64,000 bases of DNA from Thermoplasma acidophilum DSM 1728. Lineage in GTDB: Archaea; Thermoplasmatota; Thermoplasmata; Thermoplasmatales; Thermoplasmataceae. The notes below the pieces were generated by a model. It was not told the DNA's origin. It did not search any database and saw nothing but the letters and a program-made list of their open reading frames with translations. Location of the stretch: assembly GCF_000195915.1 (NCBI RefSeq), contig NC_002578.1, forward strand, positions 899,644 to 963,643. Direction: 5' to 3'. Below are positions 29,635-38,118 of the stretch, piece by piece; the first letter of the stretch is position 1, and each line of letters starts with the position of its first letter. A program made the translations under genes and the position numbers.

Positions 29635-31537
29635 CGATGACCTGTGGTCTACAGTTAGGCGCCTAGAATTCCTTGGCTTCACTGTTATAGCCTATATGCT
29701 GGCCTATTTTCTGTGGACGGTGTACGGTTACCTCGATCTATTCGTGGATATTCTACAGTGGACGATCTCCATGGCCGGTACATTCGTTGCAATATATGCC
29801 ATGACTGAGCATTCGATGAAGATCTCTAAAAGGAGCATATATACGCTCGTGGTAGGAAATACTGCCATTCTCATCGTTATAATAATCAAATTTGGGCTTT
29901 TCAGTCCAATATTCGATCCCTTGATACTCTTCCTCGGGTTTGTCGATTACTACCTCATGCGCGATACCGTCAAGCCAAAGCTGGGAGATCCGGATCGGTT
30001 TGCACGTATATTCGCAGCCGTTATGATATCCCTTATGTCCATAATATCAGCATTCATGCGCCCAAGCTATATAACAGGAATTGCTGCCGCAGTTCTCATA
30101 ATTGCCGGTGCAATATCCTATTTCCGCCTCAATTATCTTGTATATCCTGCCCTTATCGGTTCAGTTATTTTGTTCGCTCTTTCAATTCTCCCTCTCTACC
30201 CGAAGTTCGGAACGGATGAGCTTGCGCTTGATTATTATGCGGCCATCATGATATTGCATGGCACAAATCCCTACATACCGATCGTGATGTCCAACGCCTT
30301 TGCTTACCTTCATTTTCAGATCTCAATGACCACGCCGCTTTCCACGGGCGGATATGTAGAAACCTTTTCTTATCCGGTGCTTGCGGCTTTGGTGTTCATA
30401 CCATCCATTATAATGCATTTTGATCCAACTCTGACAGTTCTTGCATTCACAATGGCCATGTACCTAATAGTTGCTATTTACTTTCTCAGAAAGGGCATGA
30501 TAATATCATCGGTGCTGTCAATTGCCATAATGGCAGTAAACGTGAACATGGTAAGCTTCGCAGATGGTTCCGTACCGGACGCCATATGGGCATTTTTCCT
30601 GATGGCATCGTTGATGACCATAGAAAGACCGAAGTTAAGCGCCGCCATGTATGGTGTATCAATATCGATAAAGCAAATACCATGGATTGTGCTTCCATTC
30701 CTGATCTATTTCATATACCGCGAAAAGGGCCGCAGAGCGGCTATTGAGTATATAGCTATATCCATTGGAATTCTCCTGCTCGCAAATGCATATTTCATCA
30801 TAAAGGAACCGCACTATTTCATTTCATCCATACTTTCTCCGGAGATCTCAAGTCTCATAGGCGTAGGCCAGGGCATAAGCATACTCAGCATAGCGGGCTT
30901 CTATCAACTATCGCCCATCTATTTTACCATTCTGTTCATCTTTTCAATAGTTTTTCTCTTTCTAATTTATGCAAGGCATTACGATGCTCTGAAGTACACC
31001 TTTCCCATATTTCCATTGTTCATCTTCTTCTTCAATTACAGGGATCTCTACAATTACCTTTTATTCTGGCCATTTATAGCGTTTGCGTTCCTTCCGCAGC
31101 TCAAGATCGGAGACAAAGCCAGAAAGATCAGGATCGGCCTCAAGAGGCTGGCCTTGTATTCCGTAATTTTTGTGGCCGTCGCTGGGATAGTATCTGTTCC
31201 GCTGCACAGCCAGAGCTCATTTTCTATCACCTCTGTGTCAAACATTGAACAGAGGTCATATTACGTGGTTCAAATGAACGTTAACGTGTCCTATACAGGC
31301 GATCAGATATCACAGATGCAGTTCAGGTTTCTACCGTATGGATACCTTGGAAACCTCAACGGCCTGATGTGGGATGTAAAATCCTATGAGTCCGGAAAGA
31401 ACTGGATAAATTTCACCATAGAACCGTTGTTCCAGCAGTCAATGCTCAACGTCAACTATTCGTACAAACTCGTAGCGTATTACGGAAATGAACAGGCATT
31501 TTACAGCCTGGATCTTCCTTCCATCTTCTCCGGCTAG
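29627..31537 (+). CDS. Polytopic membrane protein, GT-C-like (copy 2)
   Basis: This 636-residue paralogue of the preceding gene has the same plan: about 12 helices, an acidic loop (FGTDELALDYYAA) followed by ILHGTNPYIPIV, the segment YGVSISIKQIPWIVLPFLIYFIYREKG (copy 1 has FGLSVAYKQDPAIVFPFLLYFIYKEYG), and a shorter external tail with sequons. ATG 29627 overlaps the stop of copy 1 by eight bases and has AGGTG (29616-29620) as an SD seven bases upstream; an in-frame GTG at 29618 is less likely. Tandem duplication followed by specialisation is my inference. Confidence 0.65.
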   Translation: MIDDDLWSTVRRLEFLGFTVIAYMLAYFLWTVYGYLDLFVDILQWTISMAGTFVAIYAMTEHSMKISKRSIYTLVVGNTAILIVIIIKFGLFSPIFDPLILFLGFVDYYLMRDTVKPKLGDPDRFARIFAAVMISLMSIISAFMRPSYITGIAAAVLIIAGAISYFRLNYLVYPALIGSVILFALSILPLYPKFGTDELALDYYAAIMILHGTNPYIPIVMSNAFAYLHFQISMTTPLSTGGYVETFSYPVLAALVFIPSIIMHFDPTLTVLAFTMAMYLIVAIYFLRKGMIISSVLSIAIMAVNVNMVSFADGSVPDAIWAFFLMASLMTIERPKLSAAMYGVSISIKQIPWIVLPFLIYFIYREKGRRAAIEYIAISIGILLLANAYFIIKEPHYFISSILSPEISSLIGVGQGISILSIAGFYQLSPIYFTILFIFSIVFLFLIYARHYDALKYTFPIFPLFIFFFNYRDLYNYLLFWPFIAFAFLPQLKIGDKARKIRIGLKRLALYSVIFVAVAGIVSVPLHSQSSFSITSVSNIEQRSYYVVQMNVNVSYTGDQISQMQFRFLPYGYLGNLNGLMWDVKSYESGKNWINFTIEPLFQQSMLNVNYSYKLVAYYGNEQAFYSLDLPSIFSG

Positions 31538-31593
31538 AGATGTATGAAAAAGCGCATTTTCAACCTGTCTTGTAGCAATGACAGGAATTAATG

Positions 31594-31603
31594 CTTATAT
31601 ATC
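31594..31603 (+). promoter_or_regulatory. TATA box of the small heat-shock gene
   Basis: CTTATATATC is centred 25 bp before ATG 31623 and is a near-consensus box, in line with strong or inducible expression. A second AT-rich stretch (TTTAATATATT, 31612-31622) sits on the initiation region. Confidence 0.65.
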
Positions 31604-31622
31604 AGTTGGTATTTAATATATT

Positions 31623-31997
31623 ATGTATACACCGGTCAGGTTTTTCACCAATGAGATGCTGAAAAACGTCTCCAACACAGTGAAGGAAATGTCATCGTTC
31701 ATATATCCACCAATAACCATGTACCAGGATGGGACAGATCTGGTACTGGAGGCAGAGATGCCAGGTTTCGACAAGAAGGATATAAAGATCACCGTAGAGA
31801 AGAACGTGCTGACCTTAAGGGCGGAGCGAAAAAGGGAATACAGATCTGTTTACATCGACCAGAGGGTGGACAAGGTATTCAAGGTTGTGCGCCTCCCCGT
31901 TGATGTGGACCAGGCCAGCATATCCGCAAAATATCAGGATGGTTTGCTGACGGTCCGAATGAAGGCCAAGGATATAAAAACAGTTGAAATAGAGTGA
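31623..31997 (+). CDS. hsp20: Small heat-shock protein, Hsp20/alpha-crystallin family
   Basis: This 124-residue sHSP has a short N-terminal arm (about 1-30) and an alpha-crystallin domain (about 31-115) with ITMYQDGTDLVLEAEMPGFD, KNVLTLRAERKR, and the conserved DGLLTVRM strand near the end. It has a C-terminal V-x-I motif (VEIE) of the type that docks between dimers in the oligomer. It is an ATP-independent holdase in the cytoplasm. The GVL motif of many sHSPs reads DGLLTV here, a normal variant. The gene is monocistronic and converges on the ADCK-type gene with a 12-bp gap. Confidence 0.95.
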   Translation: MYTPVRFFTNEMLKNVSNTVKEMSSFIYPPITMYQDGTDLVLEAEMPGFDKKDIKITVEKNVLTLRAERKREYRSVYIDQRVDKVFKVVRLPVDVDQASISAKYQDGLLTVRMKAKDIKTVEIE

Positions 31998-32009
31998 AAT
32001 TTTTTAAGA

Positions 32010-33524
32010 TCATTTTCTAATCATTATGTAAAGAAAAGCCACGATATCAATTGCGATAAGAGGGATAAACACAAGAGGCCTGGTTTTCTCCTCTATGAAA
32101 AGAGAGAGGAGGATGAAGCCAAGGAATATTGATGCCGGTATCCTGTAGTCTCTCTGCGGTCTCACGGTTTCATCTTCGCTCTCCAGCCTTCTTTTCATAA
32201 GTGGAACGATCTGCACAGCTTTCTCCACCGATCTCAGCGTATCGGATAGAAAATTTTTCAGCTGCTGCTTGTAGAGGGTCTGTATTAGGCCTTCATCGTA
32301 GAGTAGCTTCTGGAGCACCCTTATGAATTTGAAGTCTGGATCCAGCTGCTGGCATACGCCTTCAAGGAGAGAAGACATCCTCATGTATAAAACGAGTGCC
32401 CTGGGAAGGCGGAATGGAAACTGAAATATGACGTCGTTGGCCACGTCCAGAAGCTCCCTGATTTCAAGATCTTCCGCAGATCTGCCATAAAAATTCGAGA
32501 TGGCCAGCTCGATGCCCTTCCTGATAACGCCTCTGTTTGCGCCTGGCGAAAGTGCATTCAGGGCTATGAGCGCATCTATTATCTCATCCGGATCTCTGTT
32601 AAGGAGACCATCGTAAAGAGAAAGAAGCCTGAACCGCATATCGTCATTGATATGCCCTATCATCCCAAAGTCGTACAGGATTATTGATCCATCCTCGCGT
32701 ACGGAAACGTTGCCCGGATGTGGATCTGCGTGGAATATTTCGTTCTTCAGGAGCATACGCATGAATATTGTGTCGTATCTTAGTGCGATCTCCTTTGTAT
32801 CAAGGCCAGCATCCTTAAGCCTCTGGACATCATCTATCTTTATTCCTTCAATGTACTCCATCACCAGAACTTCCTTTCCAGAAAGCTCCTCTATTATTCC
32901 AGGCACTATGACGCGATCCTCCTCCTTTAAATTGGCAGCTATGGCACGCATGTTGGAGGCTTCCTTCCTGTAATCGATCTCGTCAAAGATCCGCCGATTG
33001 AAATCAGATACAACATTCTCGATGCTAAGATAGAGAAAATTGTCTATTCTGCCCTTGGCAAGCCTCAGGAGGTGTTTTATGACAATGAGATCGTTTCTTA
33101 CCCTCTCCTCTATGTTATACCGGTTTACCTTCACAGCCACCTTTTTTCCGTGATATACCGCTTCATACACCTGGCCAAGCGAAGCTCCGGATATGGCGTT
33201 CTCGTTGAAGTATTCAAATACGTCTTCGATCTTTCCCACATTGCGTTCGATGATCTCCCTAGCCAGCGGAAAGGGATCCGGATCCACCCTATCCTGAAGG
33301 AGCCTGAACGATTTCAGGTATTCCTTTGGAAGCAGGTCCGGCCGAGCAGAAAGTATCTGGCCCAGCTTTATGAATGTTGGGCCGAGCTCGATGAACCTCC
33401 TTACAGCTATTTCGCCGTGCCTCTCAATCTCATAATCCCACTCATGATCCTCTCTCTCATGCTTACGGTCCTTTAGGTAGCGCCTGAATACAGGATAGAG
33501 TTTTTCTAAAAACCCGTATTTCAT
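32010..33524 (-). CDS. ADCK/UbiB (ABC1)-family atypical protein kinase-like protein
   Basis: The product has about 504 residues. It carries the family-defining KxGQ segment (ELGPTFIKLGQILSARPDLLP), the nucleotide-binding loop SGASLGQVYEA, Lys in KVAVKVNR, the catalytic loop HADPHPGN and the metal motif ILYDFGMIGH. Two C-terminal hydrophobic helices (about 460-504) anchor it to the membrane. UbiB/ADCK proteins bind ATP and support isoprenoid-quinone or lipid metabolism. In Thermoplasma a role in menaquinone or isoprenoid lipids is plausible but inferred. ATG 33524 is preferred over the TTG two codons upstream (33530). It lies 28 bp downstream of thioredoxin on the same strand. Confidence 0.88.
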   Translation of the reverse strand: MKYGFLEKLYPVFRRYLKDRKHEREDHEWDYEIERHGEIAVRRFIELGPTFIKLGQILSARPDLLPKEYLKSFRLLQDRVDPDPFPLAREIIERNVGKIEDVFEYFNENAISGASLGQVYEAVYHGKKVAVKVNRYNIEERVRNDLIVIKHLLRLAKGRIDNFLYLSIENVVSDFNRRIFDEIDYRKEASNMRAIAANLKEEDRVIVPGIIEELSGKEVLVMEYIEGIKIDDVQRLKDAGLDTKEIALRYDTIFMRMLLKNEIFHADPHPGNVSVREDGSIILYDFGMIGHINDDMRFRLLSLYDGLLNRDPDEIIDALIALNALSPGANRGVIRKGIELAISNFYGRSAEDLEIRELLDVANDVIFQFPFRLPRALVLYMRMSSLLEGVCQQLDPDFKFIRVLQKLLYDEGLIQTLYKQQLKNFLSDTLRSVEKAVQIVPLMKRRLESEDETVRPQRDYRIPASIFLGFILLSLFIEEKTRPLVFIPLIAIDIVAFLYIMIRK

Positions 33525-33552
33525 CGCCAATTATGCTCATGATACACCAAAA

Positions 33553-33882
33553 TCAGACGGAATCGCAGGGAATTTTTGAAATCTGGTCAATAATTGATTG
33601 AAGCTTCTGAAATCCCTTAAGCTCGGCCTGGCGCTGGCCTTCAACAAACATTATTATCCTTGGTATGCTGTTCACATTAAGCGTGTCAACGATCTCAGGA
33701 TTCTCATCGATATTTATCTTGTAAAAGTAGCAGGCGTTCAACTTCTGACACGCCTCCTCCAGGTATGGCGCCATGATCTTGCAGGGATGGCACCAATCAG
33801 CCCATAACTCAATTATGAAGCTTTTTTTCTCATCTATGAGACGATTGAAATCATTGAATGTTATATCTTTAACGCAGCCCAT
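33553..33882 (-). CDS. trx: Thioredoxin
   Basis: The product has 109 residues from ATG 33882. The active site ADWCHPCKIMAP puts the redox cysteines at 31 and 34, and the cis-Pro loop is NSIPRIIMF near residue 73. The dipeptide between the cysteines is His-Pro instead of Gly-Pro, which usually raises the redox potential. It should reduce protein disulfides with NAD(P)H-dependent thioredoxin reductase, which is not in the window. The frame extends to a TTG at 33894, but the TATA box at 33906-33915 is 28 bp from 33882 and only 16 from the TTG, so the ATG is chosen. Confidence 0.93.
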   Translation of the reverse strand: MGCVKDITFNDFNRLIDEKKSFIIELWADWCHPCKIMAPYLEEACQKLNACYFYKINIDENPEIVDTLNVNSIPRIIMFVEGQRQAELKGFQKLQSIIDQISKIPCDSV

Positions 33883-33905
33883 ATAATTCTTCAATGCTTT
33901 TGACC

Positions 33906-33915
33906 TTATATATTT
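33906..33915 (-). promoter_or_regulatory. TATA box of thioredoxin
   Basis: TTATATATTT on the plus strand reads AAATATATAA on the minus strand. It is centred about 28 bp before ATG 33882 and probably drives trx and the downstream ADCK-type gene. Confidence 0.6.
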
Positions 33916-33984
33916 TTCAGATCGGATAGCGGAACATTAGACATTCATGCGAAACGCCAAGAGGATGGAAAATGCCACGTATAA

Positions 33985-34302
33985 TCACGCCCGGTGATAC
34001 TGTGAACTTTGATAATCGGTCTCTGTCTGCAGTCCTTCCTCCTTACTTTTGGAGTGCCAGCCTGGTAGCTTGGATTTGCACTTCCTGATAGTTCCGCTTG
34101 TAATTATGGTTCTGCTGTCTCCATACGACTCTATGAAATTTATCACCTTATTCTTATTGAATTGCGTTGCAAGATATATCGCGTAGTCGCCAGAACGAAA
34201 CTTTATCTTACACCTGAAGTTTCTGAACAGATCCGCGGAAAGTGTCTCGTGTCTCAATGACTGAACAAGTATGTAGCGTTTTCTTATTATTGATCCCTTC
34301 AT
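33985..34302 (-). CDS. RNase P protein component 2 (Pop5/Rpp14 family), compact form
   Basis: The product has 105 residues. It starts MKGSIIRKRYILVQ, which matches the family's first 'RYI' strand, and contains ITSGTIRKCKSK, a near match to the Pop5 signature 'vSGTIRxCrxK' near the C-terminus. The core between them is about 70 residues, shorter than the usual 100-120-residue archaeal Pop5, with the middle helices reduced. A 25-residue polar tail follows. The protein would pair with Rpp30 on RNase P RNA for tRNA 5' maturation; those partners are not in the window. I see no good TATA box, only a weak one (GAATAACAG) about 34 bp upstream. Confidence 0.65.
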   Translation of the reverse strand: MKGSIIRKRYILVQSLRHETLSADLFRNFRCKIKFRSGDYAIYLATQFNKNKVINFIESYGDSRTIITSGTIRKCKSKLPGWHSKSKEEGLQTETDYQSSQYHRA

Positions 34303-34353
34303 TCCTATGCACCAGGCATGCTAATCCTGTTATTCGGCTCTTTCCCACCCTTC

Positions 34354-34431
34354 TCAATGGCAATGATTCAAGTTCATCGCAATCTCAATATCGATACGGT
34401 GACCTCGGCATTCGCGCAGATGAACACTGCA
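34354..34431 (-). pseudogene. Decayed fragment resembling the zinc-ribbon end of IS200/IS605 TnpB
   Basis: Within the 337-bp gap between pop5 and padR, one minus-strand frame reads ECRGHRIDIEIAMNLNH and then a stop. It recalls the TnpB end 'ECGxxxDRDxNAAxNL'. Adjacent frames carry the rest in pieces, so frameshifts have accumulated. The same DNA pattern occurs in the remnant at 63709-63866. The rest of the gap (34432-34606) shows no ORF or RNA that I can recognise. The match is by eye and short. Confidence 0.3.
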
Positions 34432-34606
34432 CATTACGTACGATTAGATCGGATACGCTCAGCTGAATGGATCGACCATAAAGCATCATAGACTGCAATC
34501 TTCTCTCAACATTACAACTAATCGATAAAGATTTTCATGCCGGTATATGTGAAGACATTCTGATCCGGAGACAAAAAGCCAGTAGACGATCCGAAGCTTG
34601 AAATAC

Positions 34607-34641
34607 GTTTAAATTCTAATTATCGATATCGGTTTCGATAT
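34607..34641 (+). promoter_or_regulatory. Promoter and candidate PadR operator
   Basis: GTTTAAATT (34607-34615) is a TATA box 29 bp before ATG 34640. Between it and the start, overlapping the predicted initiation site, lies a perfect inverted repeat ATATCG-GTTT-CGATAT (34626-34641). A PadR dimer bound there would block initiation, so autorepression of the padR-ABC operon is likely. Confidence 0.5.
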
Positions 34642-35098
34642 GATGTTTGGAAACTTTGGTGCGTTCAGGAAAAGAGGGTCTCTGAGATACTGGATTCTCT
34701 ATCTGATATACAACAGGCCGATGAGTGGCGCTGAGATAATGGATGAGATAGAGAAGCACAGTTTCGGACTCTGGAGACCGTCGCCTGGATCTATATATCC
34801 TGCCCTGGAATCCTTGGTATCCGAGGGCCTCATCATCAGGAAAGATGACGGACGCTATGAACTCTCTGAAAAGGGAAAAGAGGATCTCGGTATTGATAAC
34901 ATTTCACAGTCAGACCGCATGAAGACCGCAGATAGCGTTCTTAGCGAACTTTACAGCTACGCACAGTATCTTGAGGATATCGTCAGGAGAGACGGAAAGT
35001 TATCAGCTTCTGACAGGGATAAGCTGCAAACCGTTATTGAGAAGCTCAACGAGATTTTGAGATTTGGAGGCGATTCGATTGCCAATAATAAAGACTGA
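34640..35098 (+). CDS. PadR-family transcriptional regulator
   Basis: The product has 152 residues. An N-terminal winged helix contains SLRYWILYLIYNRPMSGAEIMDEIE and the PadR signature WRPSPGSIYPALESLVSEGLI (about residues 45-65), followed by the wing DGRYELSEKGK. The C-terminal half is helical and forms the dimer coil. PadR proteins usually repress drug-efflux genes and are released by the toxic compound. Here it is the first gene of an operon with an ABC exporter, its coding end overlaps the ATPase gene by 20 bp, and a palindrome covers its own start. Confidence 0.9.
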   Translation: MMFGNFGAFRKRGSLRYWILYLIYNRPMSGAEIMDEIEKHSFGLWRPSPGSIYPALESLVSEGLIIRKDDGRYELSEKGKEDLGIDNISQSDRMKTADSVLSELYSYAQYLEDIVRRDGKLSASDRDKLQTVIEKLNEILRFGGDSIANNKD

Positions 35099-36068
35099 GA
35101 ATCTAACCAAGATATATCCTGGAGGTATAAAGGCCGTAGATGGACTAAACATAGAGATAGAGGAAGCTGAGATCTACGGGCTGCTCGGAAAGAATGGCGC
35201 AGGAAAGACAACAACCATAAAGATGCTCACAACAGCCATCGATCCGACGTCTGGAAATGCCATTATTGGTGGTTATGATCTGAGAAAGGATAAGGAGAAG
35301 ATAAGGAGGATAATAGGCGTCGTGCCGCAGGATCTGACAACGGATGCTGATCTGAAAGGCGTTGAGAATTTGAGGATGATAGCATCATTCTACAATATCC
35401 CCAAGCAGGAAGCAGAACAGAGAATAAAGGATCTTCTGGAAATAGTGGATCTCTCTGATTGGGGAAACAAGTATGTATCCCAGTATTCAGGCGGAATGAG
35501 GAAGAGGCTGGAACTCATATGCGGGCTTGTAAACTCGCCAAAGATACTGTTTCTGGATGAACCAACGCTTGGACTCGACGTGAACACGAGATCAAAGATG
35601 TGGAAATACATCAGAGATATACAGAAAGAACTTGGCGTAACGATAATACTCACCTCCCATTATTTAGAGGAGGTGGATCAACTAGCCGATCGCATCTCAA
35701 TAATAGACCATGGAAAGATACTGATAACTGGAACACCAGACAGCCTCAAGGCCAGCCTTAAAGGCGACGTGATAACCATGGAATTCAACTCAATGGAAGA
35801 TGCAGAATTAGCTAGATCCTATCCAGGATCGCTGGAAGCTTCTGTGATGGGGGACGCAAAGGTAAGGATGAAGGTTGAAAATTCAGACACAGAGCTTCCA
35901 AAGATACTCGAGTACCTTTTGGAAAAGAATGTGTCGCCTATTACAATAAATGTGAAAAAACCCTCGCTTGATGAGGTTTTCCTTGAATATACTGGATCGT
36001 CAATAGAAGAGGATATTGATCCAGAACAGTTCAGAAGGATGATGCAGAACGTCAGGAGGTTGAGATAG
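35079..36068 (+). CDS. ABC exporter ATP-binding protein (DrrA-like)
   Basis: This 329-residue ATPase has Walker A (GKNGAGKTTTIKML), the Q-loop in VVPQDLTTDADL, signature QYSGGMRKRLELI, Walker B ILFLDEPTLGLD and His-switch LTSHYLEEVDQ. It carries a C-terminal DUF4162-like extension typical of DrrA drug-resistance ATPases. The start is set at TTG 35079, eight bases after the SD GGAGG (35066-35070). An in-frame TTG at 35064 precedes the SD and is unlikely. The gene overlaps padR and abuts the permease gene. Confidence 0.9.
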   Translation: MPIIKTENLTKIYPGGIKAVDGLNIEIEEAEIYGLLGKNGAGKTTTIKMLTTAIDPTSGNAIIGGYDLRKDKEKIRRIIGVVPQDLTTDADLKGVENLRMIASFYNIPKQEAEQRIKDLLEIVDLSDWGNKYVSQYSGGMRKRLELICGLVNSPKILFLDEPTLGLDVNTRSKMWKYIRDIQKELGVTIILTSHYLEEVDQLADRISIIDHGKILITGTPDSLKASLKGDVITMEFNSMEDAELARSYPGSLEASVMGDAKVRMKVENSDTELPKILEYLLEKNVSPITINVKKPSLDEVFLEYTGSSIEEDIDPEQFRRMMQNVRRLR

Positions 36069-36872
36069 ATGTCTGGACTTGCTCCCTTAACCCTGCGTGA
36101 GATAAAAAAGTGGTACAGGAACCCTGTTTATCTGATAGTGGGTCTGCTTCAGCCGGTTTTCTGGATTATACTGTTCGGAAGCGCCTTCGATATAGCAAAA
36201 TTCGGTGGTCCATTCGTATCATCATTCTTCGATGGTGCCAAGGACTATATAACATACATGATCGGAGGTATACTCACCATAACCGGCCTCTTCACAGGCA
36301 TGTTTTCCGGTATAAACATAATATGGGACAGAAGACTCGGAATTCTACAGAGATTTCTTGTATCTCCCATAAAAAGAAGCTCCATCGTATTCTCGAGGAT
36401 CATCGCATCGGTGGTCAGGATAATAGTTCAGGTCGTAATATTGGTTGCTATTGCTTTAATAATTCCGGACGGCCTCAAGATATCATCGTCATTTACGATA
36501 GAGGATGCGTTCCTGATGATTGCGGCAGTGCTCATGATATCGTTCATCTTCTCCTCTATTTTTTCCATAATAGCAATAAGAATGACTAGGATGGAAACTA
36601 TAATGGGCATAACGAACCTAGTAAACCTTCCGCTGATGTTTGCAAGTTATGCCCTCTTCCCTCCAGATCTGATGGTATCATGGCTCAGCACAGTTGCAAA
36701 GTACAACCCCGTTTCCTGGTCAGCTGAATCTATAAGGCTACTGATAATATATGGAAACCTCACGGGATCGCAGATGTCAACGTTCGTATCATACATGCTC
36801 TATTTGTTCATCCTTACAGTTGTAATGATTCTACTGGTCTACTTTGTTTCAGAGAATGGAATAAAGGAGTGA
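36069..36872 (+). CDS. ABC-2 type permease (DrrB-like)
   Basis: The product has 267 residues with six predicted helices. The N-terminal amphipathic stretch LTLREIKKWYRNPVYLI and the segment IIWDRRLGILQRFLVSPIKRS are characteristic of ABC-2 drug/polyketide exporter permeases. It starts one base after the ATPase stop, so the two are translationally coupled. Together with PadR it forms a self-contained, ligand-inducible efflux operon. The compound exported is not known. Confidence 0.88.
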   Translation: MSGLAPLTLREIKKWYRNPVYLIVGLLQPVFWIILFGSAFDIAKFGGPFVSSFFDGAKDYITYMIGGILTITGLFTGMFSGINIIWDRRLGILQRFLVSPIKRSSIVFSRIIASVVRIIVQVVILVAIALIIPDGLKISSSFTIEDAFLMIAAVLMISFIFSSIFSIIAIRMTRMETIMGITNLVNLPLMFASYALFPPDLMVSWLSTVAKYNPVSWSAESIRLLIIYGNLTGSQMSTFVSYMLYLFILTVVMILLVYFVSENGIKE

Positions 36873-36969
36873 TCTTTATTTTTTCTCAATTTTAAAGTAA
36901 AGGAAGGGGGATGAAAAGCTATGGCTGATATCACAAAATTAATCACAATGTGAGCATAAGGTGTAACCA

Positions 36970-38118
36970 ATGGACGTCAAGGGTAAAGTTGATCAGGGCA
37001 TAGTGAGCATTGAGAAGGATAACAGGATAGTCTTCACGCTTGATCTTTCCGGGAGGTTCATCTTCTACACGGACGGCAATGCCACATACAGAAGGTCGCT
37101 GGAGAACAAATTTCTCAGGATAAAGCATATCGCCAGCAGGAGGATAGTGGAACAGCTATCAGAGGATGAGAGCCGTGAAATCGCTGAGGCAGCTTACTCG
37201 TTTCTCCGGTCAACATACGATGATCTACCACAGGATCTGAAGGATTCTGTGTCCGAGGCCCTTGGCATGAACTATGATAAACTGTCCATGGATGCAGCGA
37301 AGATCAGGGATATCTATGGCGGTGAGGTTCCTATAGTCCCCCCAGATCAATATTTTCCGGTGTATGTGCAAGCAGAGAGCGGCTGTTCATGGAACAGATG
37401 CACATTCTGCCGGCTTTACAAGGACAGAACCTATGGAGTAAGAACTCTTGAAGATTTTGCGATCCATCTTCATAAGATCAAGGACTTCTTTGGAAAAGGC
37501 CTTTCTGCAAGGAAAAGCGTCTTTATTGGAGACGCAAACGCCGTAAACATAGATCAGAAACTCCTTCTGCAGATGCTTGATATGGTCATGGAAGAATTTA
37601 ATCTTCCCATATTCTCCTTTGTAGATGCGATCACCACGCAGAAGCGAAAGAGTGAGATGCAGTTCCAGGAGATGCACGATCACGGGCTAAAGAGGGTCTA
37701 CATCGGCCTTGAATCCGGAGATCCAAACGTTCTCAGGATATTCAACAAACTCATGAATGTCTCCGAGGCGATAAACCTGGTGAACAAGATCAAAGGATCC
37801 GGAATCAACGTAGGTATAATTCTGATGGCAGGTGCAGGGGGAAAGAAATACTACAAAGGGCATGTCGAGAATACTGCTTCAGTTATCTCACAGATGGATC
37901 TTGGGAAGGGGGATATCATATACATTTCGCCCATGTACGAGTACGAGGATACGGAATATTACTCTATGACAAAGGATCTTGGCATACTCGGCGCTGAGGA
38001 AAAGGAAAAGCAGATACAGGAACTCAAAGCCAGGATCAGGGAGGAATTTCAAGACTTCAATGGAAGGGCATTGGAGGCTCCGATCGCACCCTACGATCTC
38101 ATGGAGGCAGTATATTGA
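36970..38118 (+). CDS. Radical SAM protein of unknown reaction
   Basis: The product has 382 residues. An N-terminal region of about 120 residues precedes the radical SAM core, whose cluster motif is GCSWNRCTFCRLYKDR, a C-x4-C-x2-C spacing rather than the standard C-x3-C-x2-C. Other core elements are SVFIGDANAV, RVYIGLESGDPNVL (the GxIxGxxE-like SAM contact) and NVGIILMAGAGGK. Families with the 'GCxxNxCTFC' form are widespread but uncharacterised. Cytoplasmic and oxygen-sensitive is expected. An AGGTG (36960-36964) precedes ATG 36970. The last four bases overlap the IdeR start, so the two are translationally coupled. Confidence 0.8.
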   Translation: MDVKGKVDQGIVSIEKDNRIVFTLDLSGRFIFYTDGNATYRRSLENKFLRIKHIASRRIVEQLSEDESREIAEAAYSFLRSTYDDLPQDLKDSVSEALGMNYDKLSMDAAKIRDIYGGEVPIVPPDQYFPVYVQAESGCSWNRCTFCRLYKDRTYGVRTLEDFAIHLHKIKDFFGKGLSARKSVFIGDANAVNIDQKLLLQMLDMVMEEFNLPIFSFVDAITTQKRKSEMQFQEMHDHGLKRVYIGLESGDPNVLRIFNKLMNVSEAINLVNKIKGSGINVGIILMAGAGGKKYYKGHVENTASVISQMDLGKGDIIYISPMYEYEDTEYYSMTKDLGILGAEEKEKQIQELKARIREEFQDFNGRALEAPIAPYDLMEAVY

